64,000 nt of DNA, taken from assembly GCF_900188485.1 (NCBI RefSeq), contig NZ_FZPH01000002.1:721423-785422 (forward strand), written 5' to 3'. The translations under genes were made by a program, and so were the position numbers. Within the stretch, counting starts at the first letter, position 1. Each line of letters starts with the position of its first letter. The notes below the pieces were generated by a model. It had not been told where the DNA came from and made no database searches. It saw only the letters and a program-made list of their open reading frames with translations. Positions 8,235 through 16,289 of this stretch are shown here, in pieces. The stretch is from Asanoa hainanensis. Its GTDB lineage: Bacteria; Actinomycetota; Actinomycetes; Mycobacteriales; Micromonosporaceae.

Positions 8235-8251
8235 CCGGGCCCGGAAAGAGT

Positions 8252-8282
8252 TCAGGGACGGGCCTATGTGGGCCGTCCCTGA
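8252..8282. terminator. Hairpin between anti-sigma gene and tRNA-Lys
   Basis: TCAGGGACGG at 8252-8261 pairs perfectly with CCGTCCCTGA at 8273-8282 across an 11-nt loop. It lies 17 bp after the stop of the anti-sigma gene and 10 bp from the 3' end of the oppositely oriented tRNA, so it can end transcripts from both sides. Confidence 0.6.
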
Positions 8283-8292
8283 GAGTTATTGC

Positions 8293-8368
8293 TGGTGCGC
8301 CGCCAGGGACTCGAACCCCGAACCCGCGGATTAAGAGTCCGCTGCTCTGCCAGTTGAGCTAGCGGCGC
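8293..8368 (-). tRNA. tRNA-Lys (anticodon CTT)
   Basis: On the minus strand the acceptor arms GCGCCGC (8368-8362) and GCGGCGC (8303-8297) pair fully. The anticodon stem GCGGA/TCCGC encloses the loop CTCTTAA with anticodon CTT. The T-loop GGTTCGAGTCC is standard. The CCA end is encoded (8295-8293). It decodes AAG, the main lysine codon in a high-GC genome. Confidence 0.97.
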
Positions 8369-8746
8369 TCGTTCGGCAACGAGACGTACGTTAGCACGCG
8401 CCCTGAGGGATGTTCCAACTGGTGGCGAACGACCGCCCGAATGCCTCAAACACCCCCATATAACCAGCGGCGGCTAGAACTACGCCGGTCGATCGTCGAA
8501 GATAGAGCGTCGTGGTTCTCCTGAATGCGAACAAATCTAACCTCAGCATGCACAAAGGGGCGCTGACCTGGGATTACTTCGGGGAAATCGTCGTTAGTGC
8601 GAGGTTCCGACCGGTTCGCGCCCCAGGGTTACCCATGTGGCTGAGGCGGGGAGTGGACGTCATCTGGCACCCTGCCGGATCGAGGTACATAGCGGGTGTG
8701 GCTGGGGCACGATGACCCCAAGGTTGCGAAGGAACGGGGACATCTA
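8369..8746. other. Intergenic region upstream of first L,D-transpeptidase
   Basis: About 380 bp without a supported gene. A 67-codon frame at 8512-8715 has no ribosome-binding site and no recognisable product. The region is somewhat less GC-rich than its surroundings around 8450-8590 and should hold the tRNA promoter (near 8370-8410 on the minus strand) and the promoter of the downstream gene. Confidence 0.5.
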
Positions 8747-10045
8747 ATGGGCCGGTTCGTGACACGTGAAGCAGCCATCGGGAAGATCCTTGCCGCCACG
8801 GCGGTCGGGGGTCTCGCACTCACCCTTGTCACTGCCTGCGGCGATGACCAGGCGAAGGCGCCCGCGTTCGTCAACCCCAACCAGGCGGCGGCGCCCTCCG
8901 CGTCACCGACCGCACCGCCGGTTCCGTTCGAGTTCGCGGTCACGCCGGCCGACAAGAAGAAAGACCTGCCGGTCAGCACCGAGATCGGCACCAGCGTCAA
9001 GGGTGGCGAGATCACCAGCGTCACGCTGACCGACAAGGCCGGCAAGGCGGTCAAGGGCAACCTGCGCGACGACAAGTCGTCGTGGGTGCCGAGCGCGCCG
9101 CTCAAGTACGACACCAGCTACACCGCGACCGTCGTCGCGACGAGTGCGGCCGGACAGGCCGAGACGAAGAAGGTGTCGTTCTCCACGCGGGGCAAGTCGG
9201 GCAACGAGATCGGTTCCGGCATGTACCTGTTCAACGGCAAGACGTACGGCGTCGCCATGCCGGTCGTCATGGAGTTCAGCCCGGGCATCCCGAAGAAGGA
9301 CCGGGCCGCCGTGCAGCGCCGGCTGTTCGTGCAGACCGACCCGCCGCAGCCGGGCGTCTGGCACTGGGTCAGCAGCGGCACGCAGGCGTACTACCGCGGG
9401 CCCGAATACTGGCAGGCCGGCACGAAGATCACTGTGCGGGCGGCGCTCGAGGGCATCCCGCTGTCCAACGGCCGCGTCGGCGACCAGGACCGCAAGGCGA
9501 GCGCCAAGATCGGTGACAAGTTCGAGATGAAGGTCGAGAACAAGACCAAGAAGATGCAGGTCTTCAAGAACGACAAACTGGTCAAGACGTTCCCGGTCAG
9601 CCTCGGCAAGCCCAGCACGCCCTCGTCCAGCGGCACGCTCATCGTGATGGACAAGCAGGAGCACACGGTCTTCGACACCTTCGCCGAGCTCGGCCCGGAG
9701 GAGGGCTACCGCACCGACATCGACTTCGCGCAGCGGCTGACCTGGGGTGGCGAGTTCATCCACTCGGCGCCGTGGTCGGTGGGTGACCAGGGCCGGCGCA
9801 ACGTCTCCCACGGCTGCGTCAACCTCGCGCCGCAGAACGCGAGCTGGTTGTTCGGTCAGACCAAGGTCGGCGACCCGATCACCATCCGGGGCACCGAGCG
9901 CAAGCTCGAGGCCGGCAACGGCTGGACCGCCTGGAACCTGTCGTGGGCGGACTTCGTCAAGGGCAGCGCGCTGCCCGTTCCGGACAGTCTGAAGTCGGTG
10001 GGTTCGACCGCTAACGCCACGCCGACACCGACGCCTACCGATTAA
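8747..10045 (+). CDS. L,D-transpeptidase lipoprotein (first of a tandem pair)
   Basis: A 432-residue exported lipoprotein: signal peptide with lipobox LVTAC near residue 33, a Pro/Ala/Ser linker, an Ig-like domain (about 65-150), a second Ig-like segment and a C-terminal YkuD catalytic domain. The active site NVSHGCVN has Cys at about 357, with the upstream His in FIHSAPW. Such enzymes make 3-3 cross-links in actinobacterial peptidoglycan. The ATG at 8747 follows GGAACGGGGA with a 6-nt gap; a GTG at 8696 would extend past the signal peptide. It is followed 140 bp later by a paralogue. Confidence 0.95.
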   Translation: MGRFVTREAAIGKILAATAVGGLALTLVTACGDDQAKAPAFVNPNQAAAPSASPTAPPVPFEFAVTPADKKKDLPVSTEIGTSVKGGEITSVTLTDKAGKAVKGNLRDDKSSWVPSAPLKYDTSYTATVVATSAAGQAETKKVSFSTRGKSGNEIGSGMYLFNGKTYGVAMPVVMEFSPGIPKKDRAAVQRRLFVQTDPPQPGVWHWVSSGTQAYYRGPEYWQAGTKITVRAALEGIPLSNGRVGDQDRKASAKIGDKFEMKVENKTKKMQVFKNDKLVKTFPVSLGKPSTPSSSGTLIVMDKQEHTVFDTFAELGPEEGYRTDIDFAQRLTWGGEFIHSAPWSVGDQGRRNVSHGCVNLAPQNASWLFGQTKVGDPITIRGTERKLEAGNGWTAWNLSWADFVKGSALPVPDSLKSVGSTANATPTPTPTD

Positions 10046-10185
10046 GTCTCTTTCGGGTACCGTTGCTCAGCTCGATCGTTCGTACACTCGTCTGCGTGTT
10101 ACCGCACACGGCACGAAACCGTGAGGTGTTCCGAAGCGTCTTTCGGGCAACATGACTGCGGTACACGGACCTGTGAGGGGATCTC

Positions 10186-11421
10186 ATGCTGAGCAGCCGA
10201 AAGTGGCGTCCCACTCGCCGAAATGGCGTCATGCTGGCGGCCGTCGCCATGGCCGGGTTGCTCTCGGTCACAGCGGGTTGCACGAAGAGTGGCAACGCGG
10301 CGTGGTCGGACGGTGCGAAGCCGGGTTCGTCGCAGTCGGCCGAGCCTGACACGAAGGCCAAGGCGACGATCACCGAGCCGGCCGCCAACGCCGCCGACGT
10401 GCCGGCTTCGACCGCGATCGCGTTCGACACCACCGACGCGGTCGACACCTCGGTCGAGCTGAAGTCGGCTGACGGCGAGACCGTCAAGGGCACCCTGTCC
10501 GCAGACAAGAAGAGCTGGCTGCCGACGGGCGCGCTCGACTGGGGCACGAGCTACACCGCGACGGTGACCGCGACCGGCGACGACGGCAAGGCCGCGACGG
10601 CCGAGAGCACCTTCAAGGTCATGGCCAAACCGGGCAACACGACCGCGGTGAGCAGCTTCCTCGGCGACGGCGCCGTGGTCGGCGTCGGCATGCCGATGAT
10701 CGTCAAGTTCGGCAAGGCGATCCCGCAGGATGCCCGCGCCGACGTCCAACGGCGCATGAAGGTCACCACGACGCCGGCGCAGGAGGGCACCTGGGCGTGG
10801 ATCAGCCCGACCGAGATCCACTTCCGCCCCAAGGAGTTTTGGAAGGCCAACACCAAGGTCCACTACAAGCTGCAGACCGGTGGCCTCCCGCTGGGCAACG
10901 GCTCGTTCCTCCGCAACGACCTGACGGTGGATCTGAAGATCGGCCCGGCCCTGGTCATGACGGTCAACAACAGCACCAAGCGGATGACGGTGACCAAGGA
11001 CGGCAAGGTCATCAAGACCATCAAGGTGAGCCTCGGCAAGAAGAGCACCCCGTCGTCGACCGGCACGATGATCGTGATCGAGAAGAAGCGCAAGACGGTC
11101 TTCGACACGTTCGAAGAGCTCGGCCCGGAAGAGGGCTACCGCACCGACATCGACTTCGCGCAGCGCCTGACCTGGGGCGGCGAGTTCATCCACGCCGCAC
11201 CGTGGTCGGAGGGCCAACAGGGCACAACCAACGTCTCCCACGGCTGCGTCAACGTCTCGATGAAGGACGGCGAGTGGCTCTTCGGCCAAACCCGGATCGG
11301 TGACCCGATCACGGTCAAGGGCACGGAGCGCAAACTCCAGAACGGCAACGGCTGGACCGACTGGAACATGTCGTTCGCCGAGTACGCGGAGCTCAGCGCC
11401 ATCCCCCTTTCCGAGCAGTAG
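10186..11421 (+). CDS. L,D-transpeptidase lipoprotein (second of a tandem pair)
   Basis: A 411-residue paralogue of the preceding gene, with the same plan: lipobox VTAGC near residue 30, Ig-like domains, then a YkuD domain with NVSHGCVN (Cys about 354) and HAAPW. Long stretches such as ELGPEEGYRTDIDFAQRLTW are identical in the two proteins, while the N-terminal linkers differ. The strong GAGGGGATCTC before the ATG and a 140-bp gap suggest its own promoter or at least its own ribosome-binding site. The pair arose by tandem duplication. Both should act in the wall on the outer side of the membrane. Confidence 0.95.
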   Translation: MLSSRKWRPTRRNGVMLAAVAMAGLLSVTAGCTKSGNAAWSDGAKPGSSQSAEPDTKAKATITEPAANAADVPASTAIAFDTTDAVDTSVELKSADGETVKGTLSADKKSWLPTGALDWGTSYTATVTATGDDGKAATAESTFKVMAKPGNTTAVSSFLGDGAVVGVGMPMIVKFGKAIPQDARADVQRRMKVTTTPAQEGTWAWISPTEIHFRPKEFWKANTKVHYKLQTGGLPLGNGSFLRNDLTVDLKIGPALVMTVNNSTKRMTVTKDGKVIKTIKVSLGKKSTPSSTGTMIVIEKKRKTVFDTFEELGPEEGYRTDIDFAQRLTWGGEFIHAAPWSEGQQGTTNVSHGCVNVSMKDGEWLFGQTRIGDPITVKGTERKLQNGNGWTDWNMSFAEYAELSAIPLSEQ

Positions 11422-11468
11422 CTTTCCCGGGTCCGCGGTGGTGCGGACCGCCGCTCCCGCCGGAGACC

Positions 11469-11494
11469 GGGTCGGGCCCTCGGGGGCCCGACCC
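11469..11494. terminator. Hairpin terminator after L,D-transpeptidase pair
   Basis: GGGTCGGGCCC at 11469-11479 pairs perfectly with GGGCCCGACCC at 11484-11494 over a 4-nt loop, 48 bp after the stop codon. A short C/T run follows. Confidence 0.75.
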
Positions 11495-11982
11495 TTCGGC
11501 GTCCGTGGGTCGAAAAGCAAGATCCGCGGCGAAGCAGGGCGAGGGCGAGGGAACGTTCGGTCCCTCCGTCCTGACGCGCGAGGCCGTGCGTGGCGCGGCG
11601 ACACGTCCCGGGTTGCGGGGCGGGTCTCCGGCGGAAACGACTGCGGGCGTCGTGCGCCCGTTGCCCGGACCGCCAGGAGGTACCCGGCCCGGACGCTCGG
11701 GAGATATCCGGCCGTTGCCCGGACCGGACGCCCAGGAGGTACACGCCCGTTGCGCAAAGCCGCGCCGCCGCGGCGTCCGTGCCTACCGCGGAGTCGGGTC
11801 TGACGCCGCGTCTGGCGTGGCCACCCCGGGTGGCCCCGGGCACGCCCGCTTGCTGTGGTGTGGCCCTGAGCGCACTCCGCCTGGTGGTCAATGCCCACCA
11901 GGGTCCGGGTCATTTCGCCGCCCGCGGCGGACCGGGTCGACCGGAGGCCCCTTCGCCGCGTCGACGGTCGCGGGCGTTGACG
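11495..11982. other. Gene-free GC-rich stretch before the tandem array
   Basis: About 490 bp with several overlapping open frames in all phases but no start with a ribosome-binding site and no recognisable protein. Near 11658-11760 there is an imperfect duplication built on CCGTTGCCCGGACC and CAGGAGGTAC. No promoter or RNA gene is recognised. Confidence 0.5.
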
Positions 11983-12268
11983 GCTCGTGGACCGCGTCCG
12001 GGCTCGTGGACCGCGTCCGGGCTCGTGGACCGCGTCCGGGCTCGTGGACCGCGTCCGGGTTCGCGGACCGCGCCCGGGTTCGCGGGCGTTGACGGCTCGT
12101 GGACCGCGTCCGGGCTCGTGGATCGCGTCCGGGCTCGTGGACCGCGTCCGGGTTCGCGGACCGCGCCCAGGTTCGCGGGCCTTGCCGGCTCGTGGACCGC
12201 GCCCGGGCCCGTGGACCGCGCCCGGATTCGCCGGCGTTGACGGCTCGTGGACCGCGTCCGGGCTCGCT
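11983..12268. repeat. Nested 19-bp tandem repeat array
   Basis: About 16 units based on GCTCGTGGACCGCGTCCGG. Unit starts fall at 11983, 12002, 12021, 12040, 12059, 12078, 12095, 12114, 12133, 12152, 12171, 12188, 12207, 12226, 12243 and 12262. The step is 19 bp except after 12078, 12171 and 12226, where it is 17 bp. Each short unit carries GGCGTTGACG or a close variant, so the array is built of blocks of 112, 93 and 55 bp. The second-to-last units of a block have GTTCGCGG in place of GCTCGTGG. There are no spacers. Nineteen is not a multiple of three, so the repeated peptides seen in every frame are a by-product and not evidence for coding. Confidence 0.9.
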
Positions 12269-12292
12269 GCTGCGGCAAGGCCTCGGGAGGAT

Positions 12293-12883
12293 CTAGGCCT
12301 GGTGCACCTCGCGGCCGGCGAAGGCGGCCAGGCGGTCGTATAGGTGGGCTTCGGCTGAGATCGGGACCTCTGGGCCGAAGGATTTGCCTTCGCTTTCGGG
12401 GCCGCGGAACTGGGGGACCAGCGTGCCGCGCATCCAGTCGAGGGCCAGTTGGCCCACCTCCGGGTCTAGGTTTGTCGATTGGCCTGTTGCTCGGGCCAGG
12501 TCCCAGGCGTGCACCGCGAACTCGGCCGTCTGTAGGTCGACCGGGAAGCGGGCCGGCACCTCACCCATCCCCGGGAACGTGACCGTGCCCGTCAGGTCGC
12601 CGGCCGCGCGCCAGGCGTCGAGCAGGTCTGCGGCGCGCGATCGGAATATCGACGGCCGCTCGGCTGCCGGCACCACCGCGGCCTCGGCGGACCAGTCGGC
12701 CTTGCCGCCGGTGGCCGTCAGACGGAACTGGCCTAGGTCGTGGACCACGTGGTCGCCGAGTTGGGCCACCGTCCACGAGCGACACGGGCTCGATAGGTGT
12801 TCCTGGTCCGCGCGGATCTCCGAGAGCACCTCGCCGACCTGGTCAAGCGCACGTGCCAGCAGCGTGAGCGGTTCGTTGTCCAC
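12293..12883 (-). CDS. DinB-like TIGR03086-type metal-binding protein
   Basis: A 196-residue protein of the DinB/mycothiol-dependent maleylpyruvate-isomerase superfamily. Visible features are SSPCRSWTVAQLGDHVVHDLGQF (with the metal-binding His in GDHVVH), and AEFAVHAWDLARATGQ near residue 130, which carries a further conserved His. Members are four-helix bundles that bind a divalent metal and are linked to mycothiol chemistry; no specific reaction can be named. The GTG at 12883 has GGAGAG 6 nt before it; a start at 12928 would add an unlikely Cys/His-rich leader. The gene begins right after the tandem array. Confidence 0.85.
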   Translation of the reverse strand: MDNEPLTLLARALDQVGEVLSEIRADQEHLSSPCRSWTVAQLGDHVVHDLGQFRLTATGGKADWSAEAAVVPAAERPSIFRSRAADLLDAWRAAGDLTGTVTFPGMGEVPARFPVDLQTAEFAVHAWDLARATGQSTNLDPEVGQLALDWMRGTLVPQFRGPESEGKSFGPEVPISAEAHLYDRLAAFAGREVHQA

Positions 12884-12928
12884 CGTGAACTCTCCATGTC
12901 GTCCCACGTGACAAAGACAACCACACAC

Positions 12929-13957
12929 CTACGACATTTCCCGGACTGACGGCCACGAGCGGAGTACCTCGGCCACGTCGGGCGACGCTGCCGAGAGAGC
13001 GGCAGCATGGGCCGACGCCAACACGTCGTCGATCACGACCGGCAGGCCCGTGGACGCCGACTCGACCGCGCAGAGGACCATCGCCAGGCTCATCACGTTG
13101 AAACGCACAGCCGTTGCCGGGGGTCGGCCCGACCGCAAAGAAGAGACGAAGACCGACAACGACGCACTGATGGTGTCCAGCAAGGTGTTGGCGTCGGCCG
13201 GAGAGCGATCGCCGTCCCAGAAGGCCGTGCCTCCGGCGGCCACCGCGCGCCAGTTGCCGTTCCACGACGTGTCGCCGCCGTCGGCGCACCAGGACGCCAG
13301 GTACGAGTAGCGGGCGCCGGACGCGAAACGGAACAGGGCGTTGGCCGACGCGTCACCGGCGTACCAGCTCCAGGACGGGTTGTACGCGTCGCAGTACACC
13401 GAAACAGGGTCGTCGTCGAGCAGGTAGCGGGCCGTGTCGAAGGCGTGGATGGCCATGTCCAGCAACAGCGGATTGGCCATCGTCTCGCGGAAGCCGCCGA
13501 ACCGCGCACCCCGGTAGAACTCCGTGGTCAACGAGCCGACCGGGCCCAGCGCGGAAAGCCGCGACTTGAACGACGGAAGACCCCGCTCGAAGCGCCGCGA
13601 CTGGCTCACCACGAACAGCGAACCCGTCAACGACGACAACGCCGCCAACGTCAACGCCTCCGGCAGCGTCGCGGTCAGCGGCTTCTCGCCCAACACCGGC
13701 AGGCCCAACCGCAACGCCGAGGCCGTGACGGAGAAGTGGGCCGACGGCACCGTGGCGTTCACGACGAAGTCGGCACCGGAGGCGACCGACGCCAGCGTGG
13801 TGGAAGACGGAACAACGCCCTGAGCCGCGCGCTCCGCAGCCGCCAAATCGAGATCAACCACGGCGGCCAGCGTCACGTCCGGGCTGGCGGCGATCGCCGA
13901 AAGCCACTCGACACCCATAGCGCCGGCCCCCACCAACACAGCCCGAAGACCACTCAC
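12929..13957 (-). CDS. Gfo/Idh/MocA family oxidoreductase
   Basis: A 342-residue NAD(P)-dependent sugar or inositol dehydrogenase-like protein. Rossmann motif AVLVGAGAMGVEW at the N-terminus, then GEKPLTATLPEA (the family EKP motif with the catalytic Lys) near residue 95, and the GFRETMANPLLLDMAIHAFD segment carrying the His expected at the active site. The GTG at 13957 overlaps the stop of the ThuA-like gene (GTGA), so the pair forms an operon. ThuA plus Gfo/Idh is a recurrent combination in actinobacteria for disaccharide or amino-sugar oxidation. Substrate not determined. Confidence 0.92.
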   Translation of the reverse strand: MSGLRAVLVGAGAMGVEWLSAIAASPDVTLAAVVDLDLAAAERAAQGVVPSSTTLASVASGADFVVNATVPSAHFSVTASALRLGLPVLGEKPLTATLPEALTLAALSSLTGSLFVVSQSRRFERGLPSFKSRLSALGPVGSLTTEFYRGARFGGFRETMANPLLLDMAIHAFDTARYLLDDDPVSVYCDAYNPSWSWYAGDASANALFRFASGARYSYLASWCADGGDTSWNGNWRAVAAGGTAFWDGDRSPADANTLLDTISASLSVFVSSLRSGRPPATAVRFNVMSLAMVLCAVESASTGLPVVIDDVLASAHAAALSAASPDVAEVLRSWPSVREMS

Positions 13958-14697
13958 GACCCCACGAACCAATCAGGCGCCGCGTACGCGATCGGGGTCG
14001 ACGAACGCGGACCGGCAGGCGCGGCCCAGACGGCGGCGTTGGCGATCACCCGGCGTACGTCCGGATGGTGGTAGACGGGATAGTCCTGGTCCCCGGGGCT
14101 GAAGTAGAACACCCGGCCCCGCCCGCGGCGCCAGGCGCACCCGCTGCGGAACACCTCACCGCCCGTGAACGAGCTGACGAAGACGAGCTCGTCGGGTGCG
14201 GGGATGTCGAAGAACTCGCCGTACATCTCCTGGCTCGGTATCGAGATCGGGCTCGGCACCCCCGCCGCGACCGGATGCGTGGGATCCACCGTCCAGACCA
14301 GCTCCCGGTCGTCGCCGTTGCGCCAGCGCAACGCGCAGCTCGTACCCATCAGCCGTTTGAAGATCTTCGACCAGTGACCGGAGTGCAGCACGACCAAGCC
14401 CATCCCGGCGAGCACGGCCTCCTGCACCCGGTCGACCAGGTCGTCGCTCACCTCGTCGTGGGCGATATGTCCCCACCAGGTCAGCACGTCGGTCGAGTCC
14501 AGCACCTCCGCCGGCAGGCCCTGCCCAGGATCGTCGAGCGCGACGCAGCGGACGGTGACCGCCGAACCGGCCTGCGAAGCGATGCCAGCGGCGATCGTCG
14601 CGTGCATGCCGTCGGGATAGAGCTCACGCACGTTCGCGTCGCGCTTCTCGTGGCGGCCTTCGCCCCACACCGTCACCCGGATCGGTTCATCACCCAT
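13954..14697 (-). CDS. ThuA domain protein
   Basis: A 247-residue ThuA-like protein with a class-I glutamine-amidotransferase-type fold. Recognisable parts: RVTVWGEGRHE at the N-terminus, DVLTWWGHIAHDEV, GLVVLHSGHWSKIFKRLMG and GRGRVFYFSPGDQDYPVYHHPDV near the C-terminus. ThuA proteins occur in trehalose or sucrose utilisation loci and often travel with Gfo/Idh dehydrogenases, as here. The ATG at 14697 starts at the family N-terminus; an open frame to 15198 is a shadow of the gene on its other side. No ABC sugar transporter lies nearby. Confidence 0.9.
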   Translation of the reverse strand: MGDEPIRVTVWGEGRHEKRDANVRELYPDGMHATIAAGIASQAGSAVTVRCVALDDPGQGLPAEVLDSTDVLTWWGHIAHDEVSDDLVDRVQEAVLAGMGLVVLHSGHWSKIFKRLMGTSCALRWRNGDDRELVWTVDPTHPVAAGVPSPISIPSQEMYGEFFDIPAPDELVFVSSFTGGEVFRSGCAWRRGRGRVFYFSPGDQDYPVYHHPDVRRVIANAAVWAAPAGPRSSTPIAYAAPDWFVGS

Positions 14698-14747
14698 CCC
14701 GGCATTCTCGGCGAGCGCGGCCCGGCCCGCCACCAACAGACGAAGCG

Positions 14748-15419
14748 CTAACGTGTGGCCGGCGTCCGATGGGCCATTCGCCGCTCGAGGTCGAACTTGA
14801 TCGGCCCGCCGACCTTGACCACGTCCCGCCCCAGCAGTCCGTTGATGAGCGCGGCCGACCCCGCGTACCAGGCGATCAGCGCCGTGATGACGCCCAGATA
14901 CCCGCCGACCCGCACCGCCGTGCTGTTGTCGACGAAGAAGCCGATGCAGAGCACGACCTCGGTGACGCCCAGGAAGAAGAACAGCGCGAACAGGGCCTCG
15001 TTGACCTGACTGGACCACAGCAGCAGATAGAAGTTGAACAGGGCGAACGCCAGCAGGATCCAGGCGAGGTCGTTGCGTTGTGCCGCCGCGTCCGCGCTTG
15101 GTGCGACCAGGGTGAAGTACAACGACAGTCCGAAGTAGAACGCGGCGTACATGGAGAACGCGACGGTCGCGAACAGGTTGCGGTTGCGGAAGGACCACAT
15201 CCCGGCGAGCAGTTGTACGAGGCCGCCGGCCACGAACCCGAAGCTCAGCCAGGCGGTCGTGCCACTGGTCCAGCCGGCGTTGAACACCGAGAACAGGAAG
15301 GTCGACAGCGCGAAGGCGGCGAGCCCCAGCGGTACGGCGTCCGCGACCCCGCCGGTCCGGGTTTCGGTCTCTCCGGCGGAAAGTCGGGCAGATGGCATGC
15401 GCGGGTCAGCGTCGGTCAT
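14748..15419 (-). CDS. GPR1/FUN34/YaaH family acetate/succinate transporter
   Basis: A 223-residue membrane protein with six predicted helices. The signature AVPLGLAAFALSTFLFSVFNAGW opens the first helix, and AFYFGLSLYF lies in the middle, as in SatP/YaaH acetate-proton symporters. The N-terminal 30 residues are hydrophilic. Start ATG 15419 follows GAGGGGATCACA; an upstream in-frame start at 15446 is less likely. It is a probable monocarboxylate or dicarboxylate transporter. It lies 50 bp before the ThuA gene on the same strand, but no metabolic link is obvious. Confidence 0.9.
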   Translation of the reverse strand: MTDADPRMPSARLSAGETETRTGGVADAVPLGLAAFALSTFLFSVFNAGWTSGTTAWLSFGFVAGGLVQLLAGMWSFRNRNLFATVAFSMYAAFYFGLSLYFTLVAPSADAAAQRNDLAWILLAFALFNFYLLLWSSQVNEALFALFFFLGVTEVVLCIGFFVDNSTAVRVGGYLGVITALIAWYAGSAALINGLLGRDVVKVGGPIKFDLERRMAHRTPATR

Positions 15420-15493
15420 TGTGATCCCCTCGTCAGACGTGCGCAATTCCGACTATTCCACCGAGCAAGAGCCGCTGGCCAGGGTCCGCCGCT

Positions 15494-16201
15494 TTACGGG
15501 ACGGGATGGGCGGATGTGGTGCCGGCCCGGGCGGAAATCAGCGCCGCCACGCCGTCGAGGATCCGAGCCAGGCCGAAGTCGAGCGCCTGGTTCAACTGAC
15601 CGCCCGCCCGCGCCGCCGACACCGCCGCGCTCAGCGCCGGAAACCGCTCTTCGCGGCCGGCGACGAGGGCGGCGATGGCGTCGTCCAGTGCCCCCTCCGC
15701 GTCCAAGGGCATGCCCGCCGTCTGCTGCGCCAGGCTGCGCACGTGGCCGGCCAGGGTAGCCGCCACGTCCAGCATCTCCGCGCCGTGCAGGCCGGTGTCG
15801 GTCAGGGCGGCGACCGCCGCCTCCATCCAGCCGAGCTCGTTGGGCCCGATCACCCGGGCCCCGACCGCCGCCTCCAGCGCCCACGGGTGGGCGGCGAACG
15901 CCGCGAAGAGCGCGTGGGACCAGGCATCCAGCGCGGGCCGCCAGTCGTGGCCGGAAAGGGGCGGTGGCTGGCCGATCGCGAGGTCGAGCATCAGTGCGAC
16001 CAGCTCGGCCTTGCCGGGCACGTAGCGGTAGAGCGCCATCTTGGTCACGCCGAGCTGGTCGGCGACCCGCTGCATGGTGACGGCCGCGAGGCCGTCGGAA
16101 TCGGCGATCGCGATGCCCGCCCGGGCGATGTCGTCCAGCGTGAACGCCGGCCGTGGGCCCCGCCTGGGGCCGGGCGGAGGCCCCCACAACAGCTTGTCCA
16201 T
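15494..16201 (-). CDS. TetR family transcriptional regulator
   Basis: A 235-residue TetR repressor. The DNA-binding helix-turn-helix is within TLDDIARAGIAIADSDGLAAVTMQRVADQLGVTKMALYRYVPGKAELVALMLD (residues about 21-73); the rest is an all-helical ligand-binding domain of the TetR_C type. It diverges from the FAD monooxygenase gene over 88 bp that hold a 12-bp perfect inverted repeat, so it most likely represses that gene and itself. Confidence 0.93.
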   Translation of the reverse strand: MDKLLWGPPPGPRRGPRPAFTLDDIARAGIAIADSDGLAAVTMQRVADQLGVTKMALYRYVPGKAELVALMLDLAIGQPPPLSGHDWRPALDAWSHALFAAFAAHPWALEAAVGARVIGPNELGWMEAAVAALTDTGLHGAEMLDVAATLAGHVRSLAQQTAGMPLDAEGALDDAIAALVAGREERFPALSAAVSAARAGGQLNQALDFGLARILDGVAALISARAGTTSAHPVP

Positions 16202-16232
16202 CAGTCGCCACCTTAAGGGCTTGCCGGGTCAC

Positions 16233-16277
16233 CGTAACTGTGTCTATCGTAAACAGCATCCGAGGGACACAGTTACG
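16233..16277. promoter_or_regulatory. Inverted-repeat operator between tetR and FAD monooxygenase
   Basis: CGTAACTGTGTC at 16233-16244 and its exact complement GACACAGTTACG at 16266-16277 flank a 21-bp centre that also contains TATCGTAAACAG. The right arm ends only 12 bp before the monooxygenase ATG and touches its ribosome-binding site GAGAGGA. Likely binding site(s) for the TetR protein. Confidence 0.75.
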
Positions 16278-16289
16278 AGAGGAACAAGA

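Noticed and set aside
8512..8715. 67-codon plus-strand open frame before the first L,D-transpeptidase
   Set aside because: No ribosome-binding site, no domain, atypical composition.
11983..12268. CRISPR array
   Set aside because: Repeats are contiguous with no unique spacers, and no cas genes are in the window.
11505..12343. Several 100-216-codon open frames through the tandem array
   Set aside because: All phases are open at once and the peptides repeat only because the DNA repeats; no start with ribosome-binding site.
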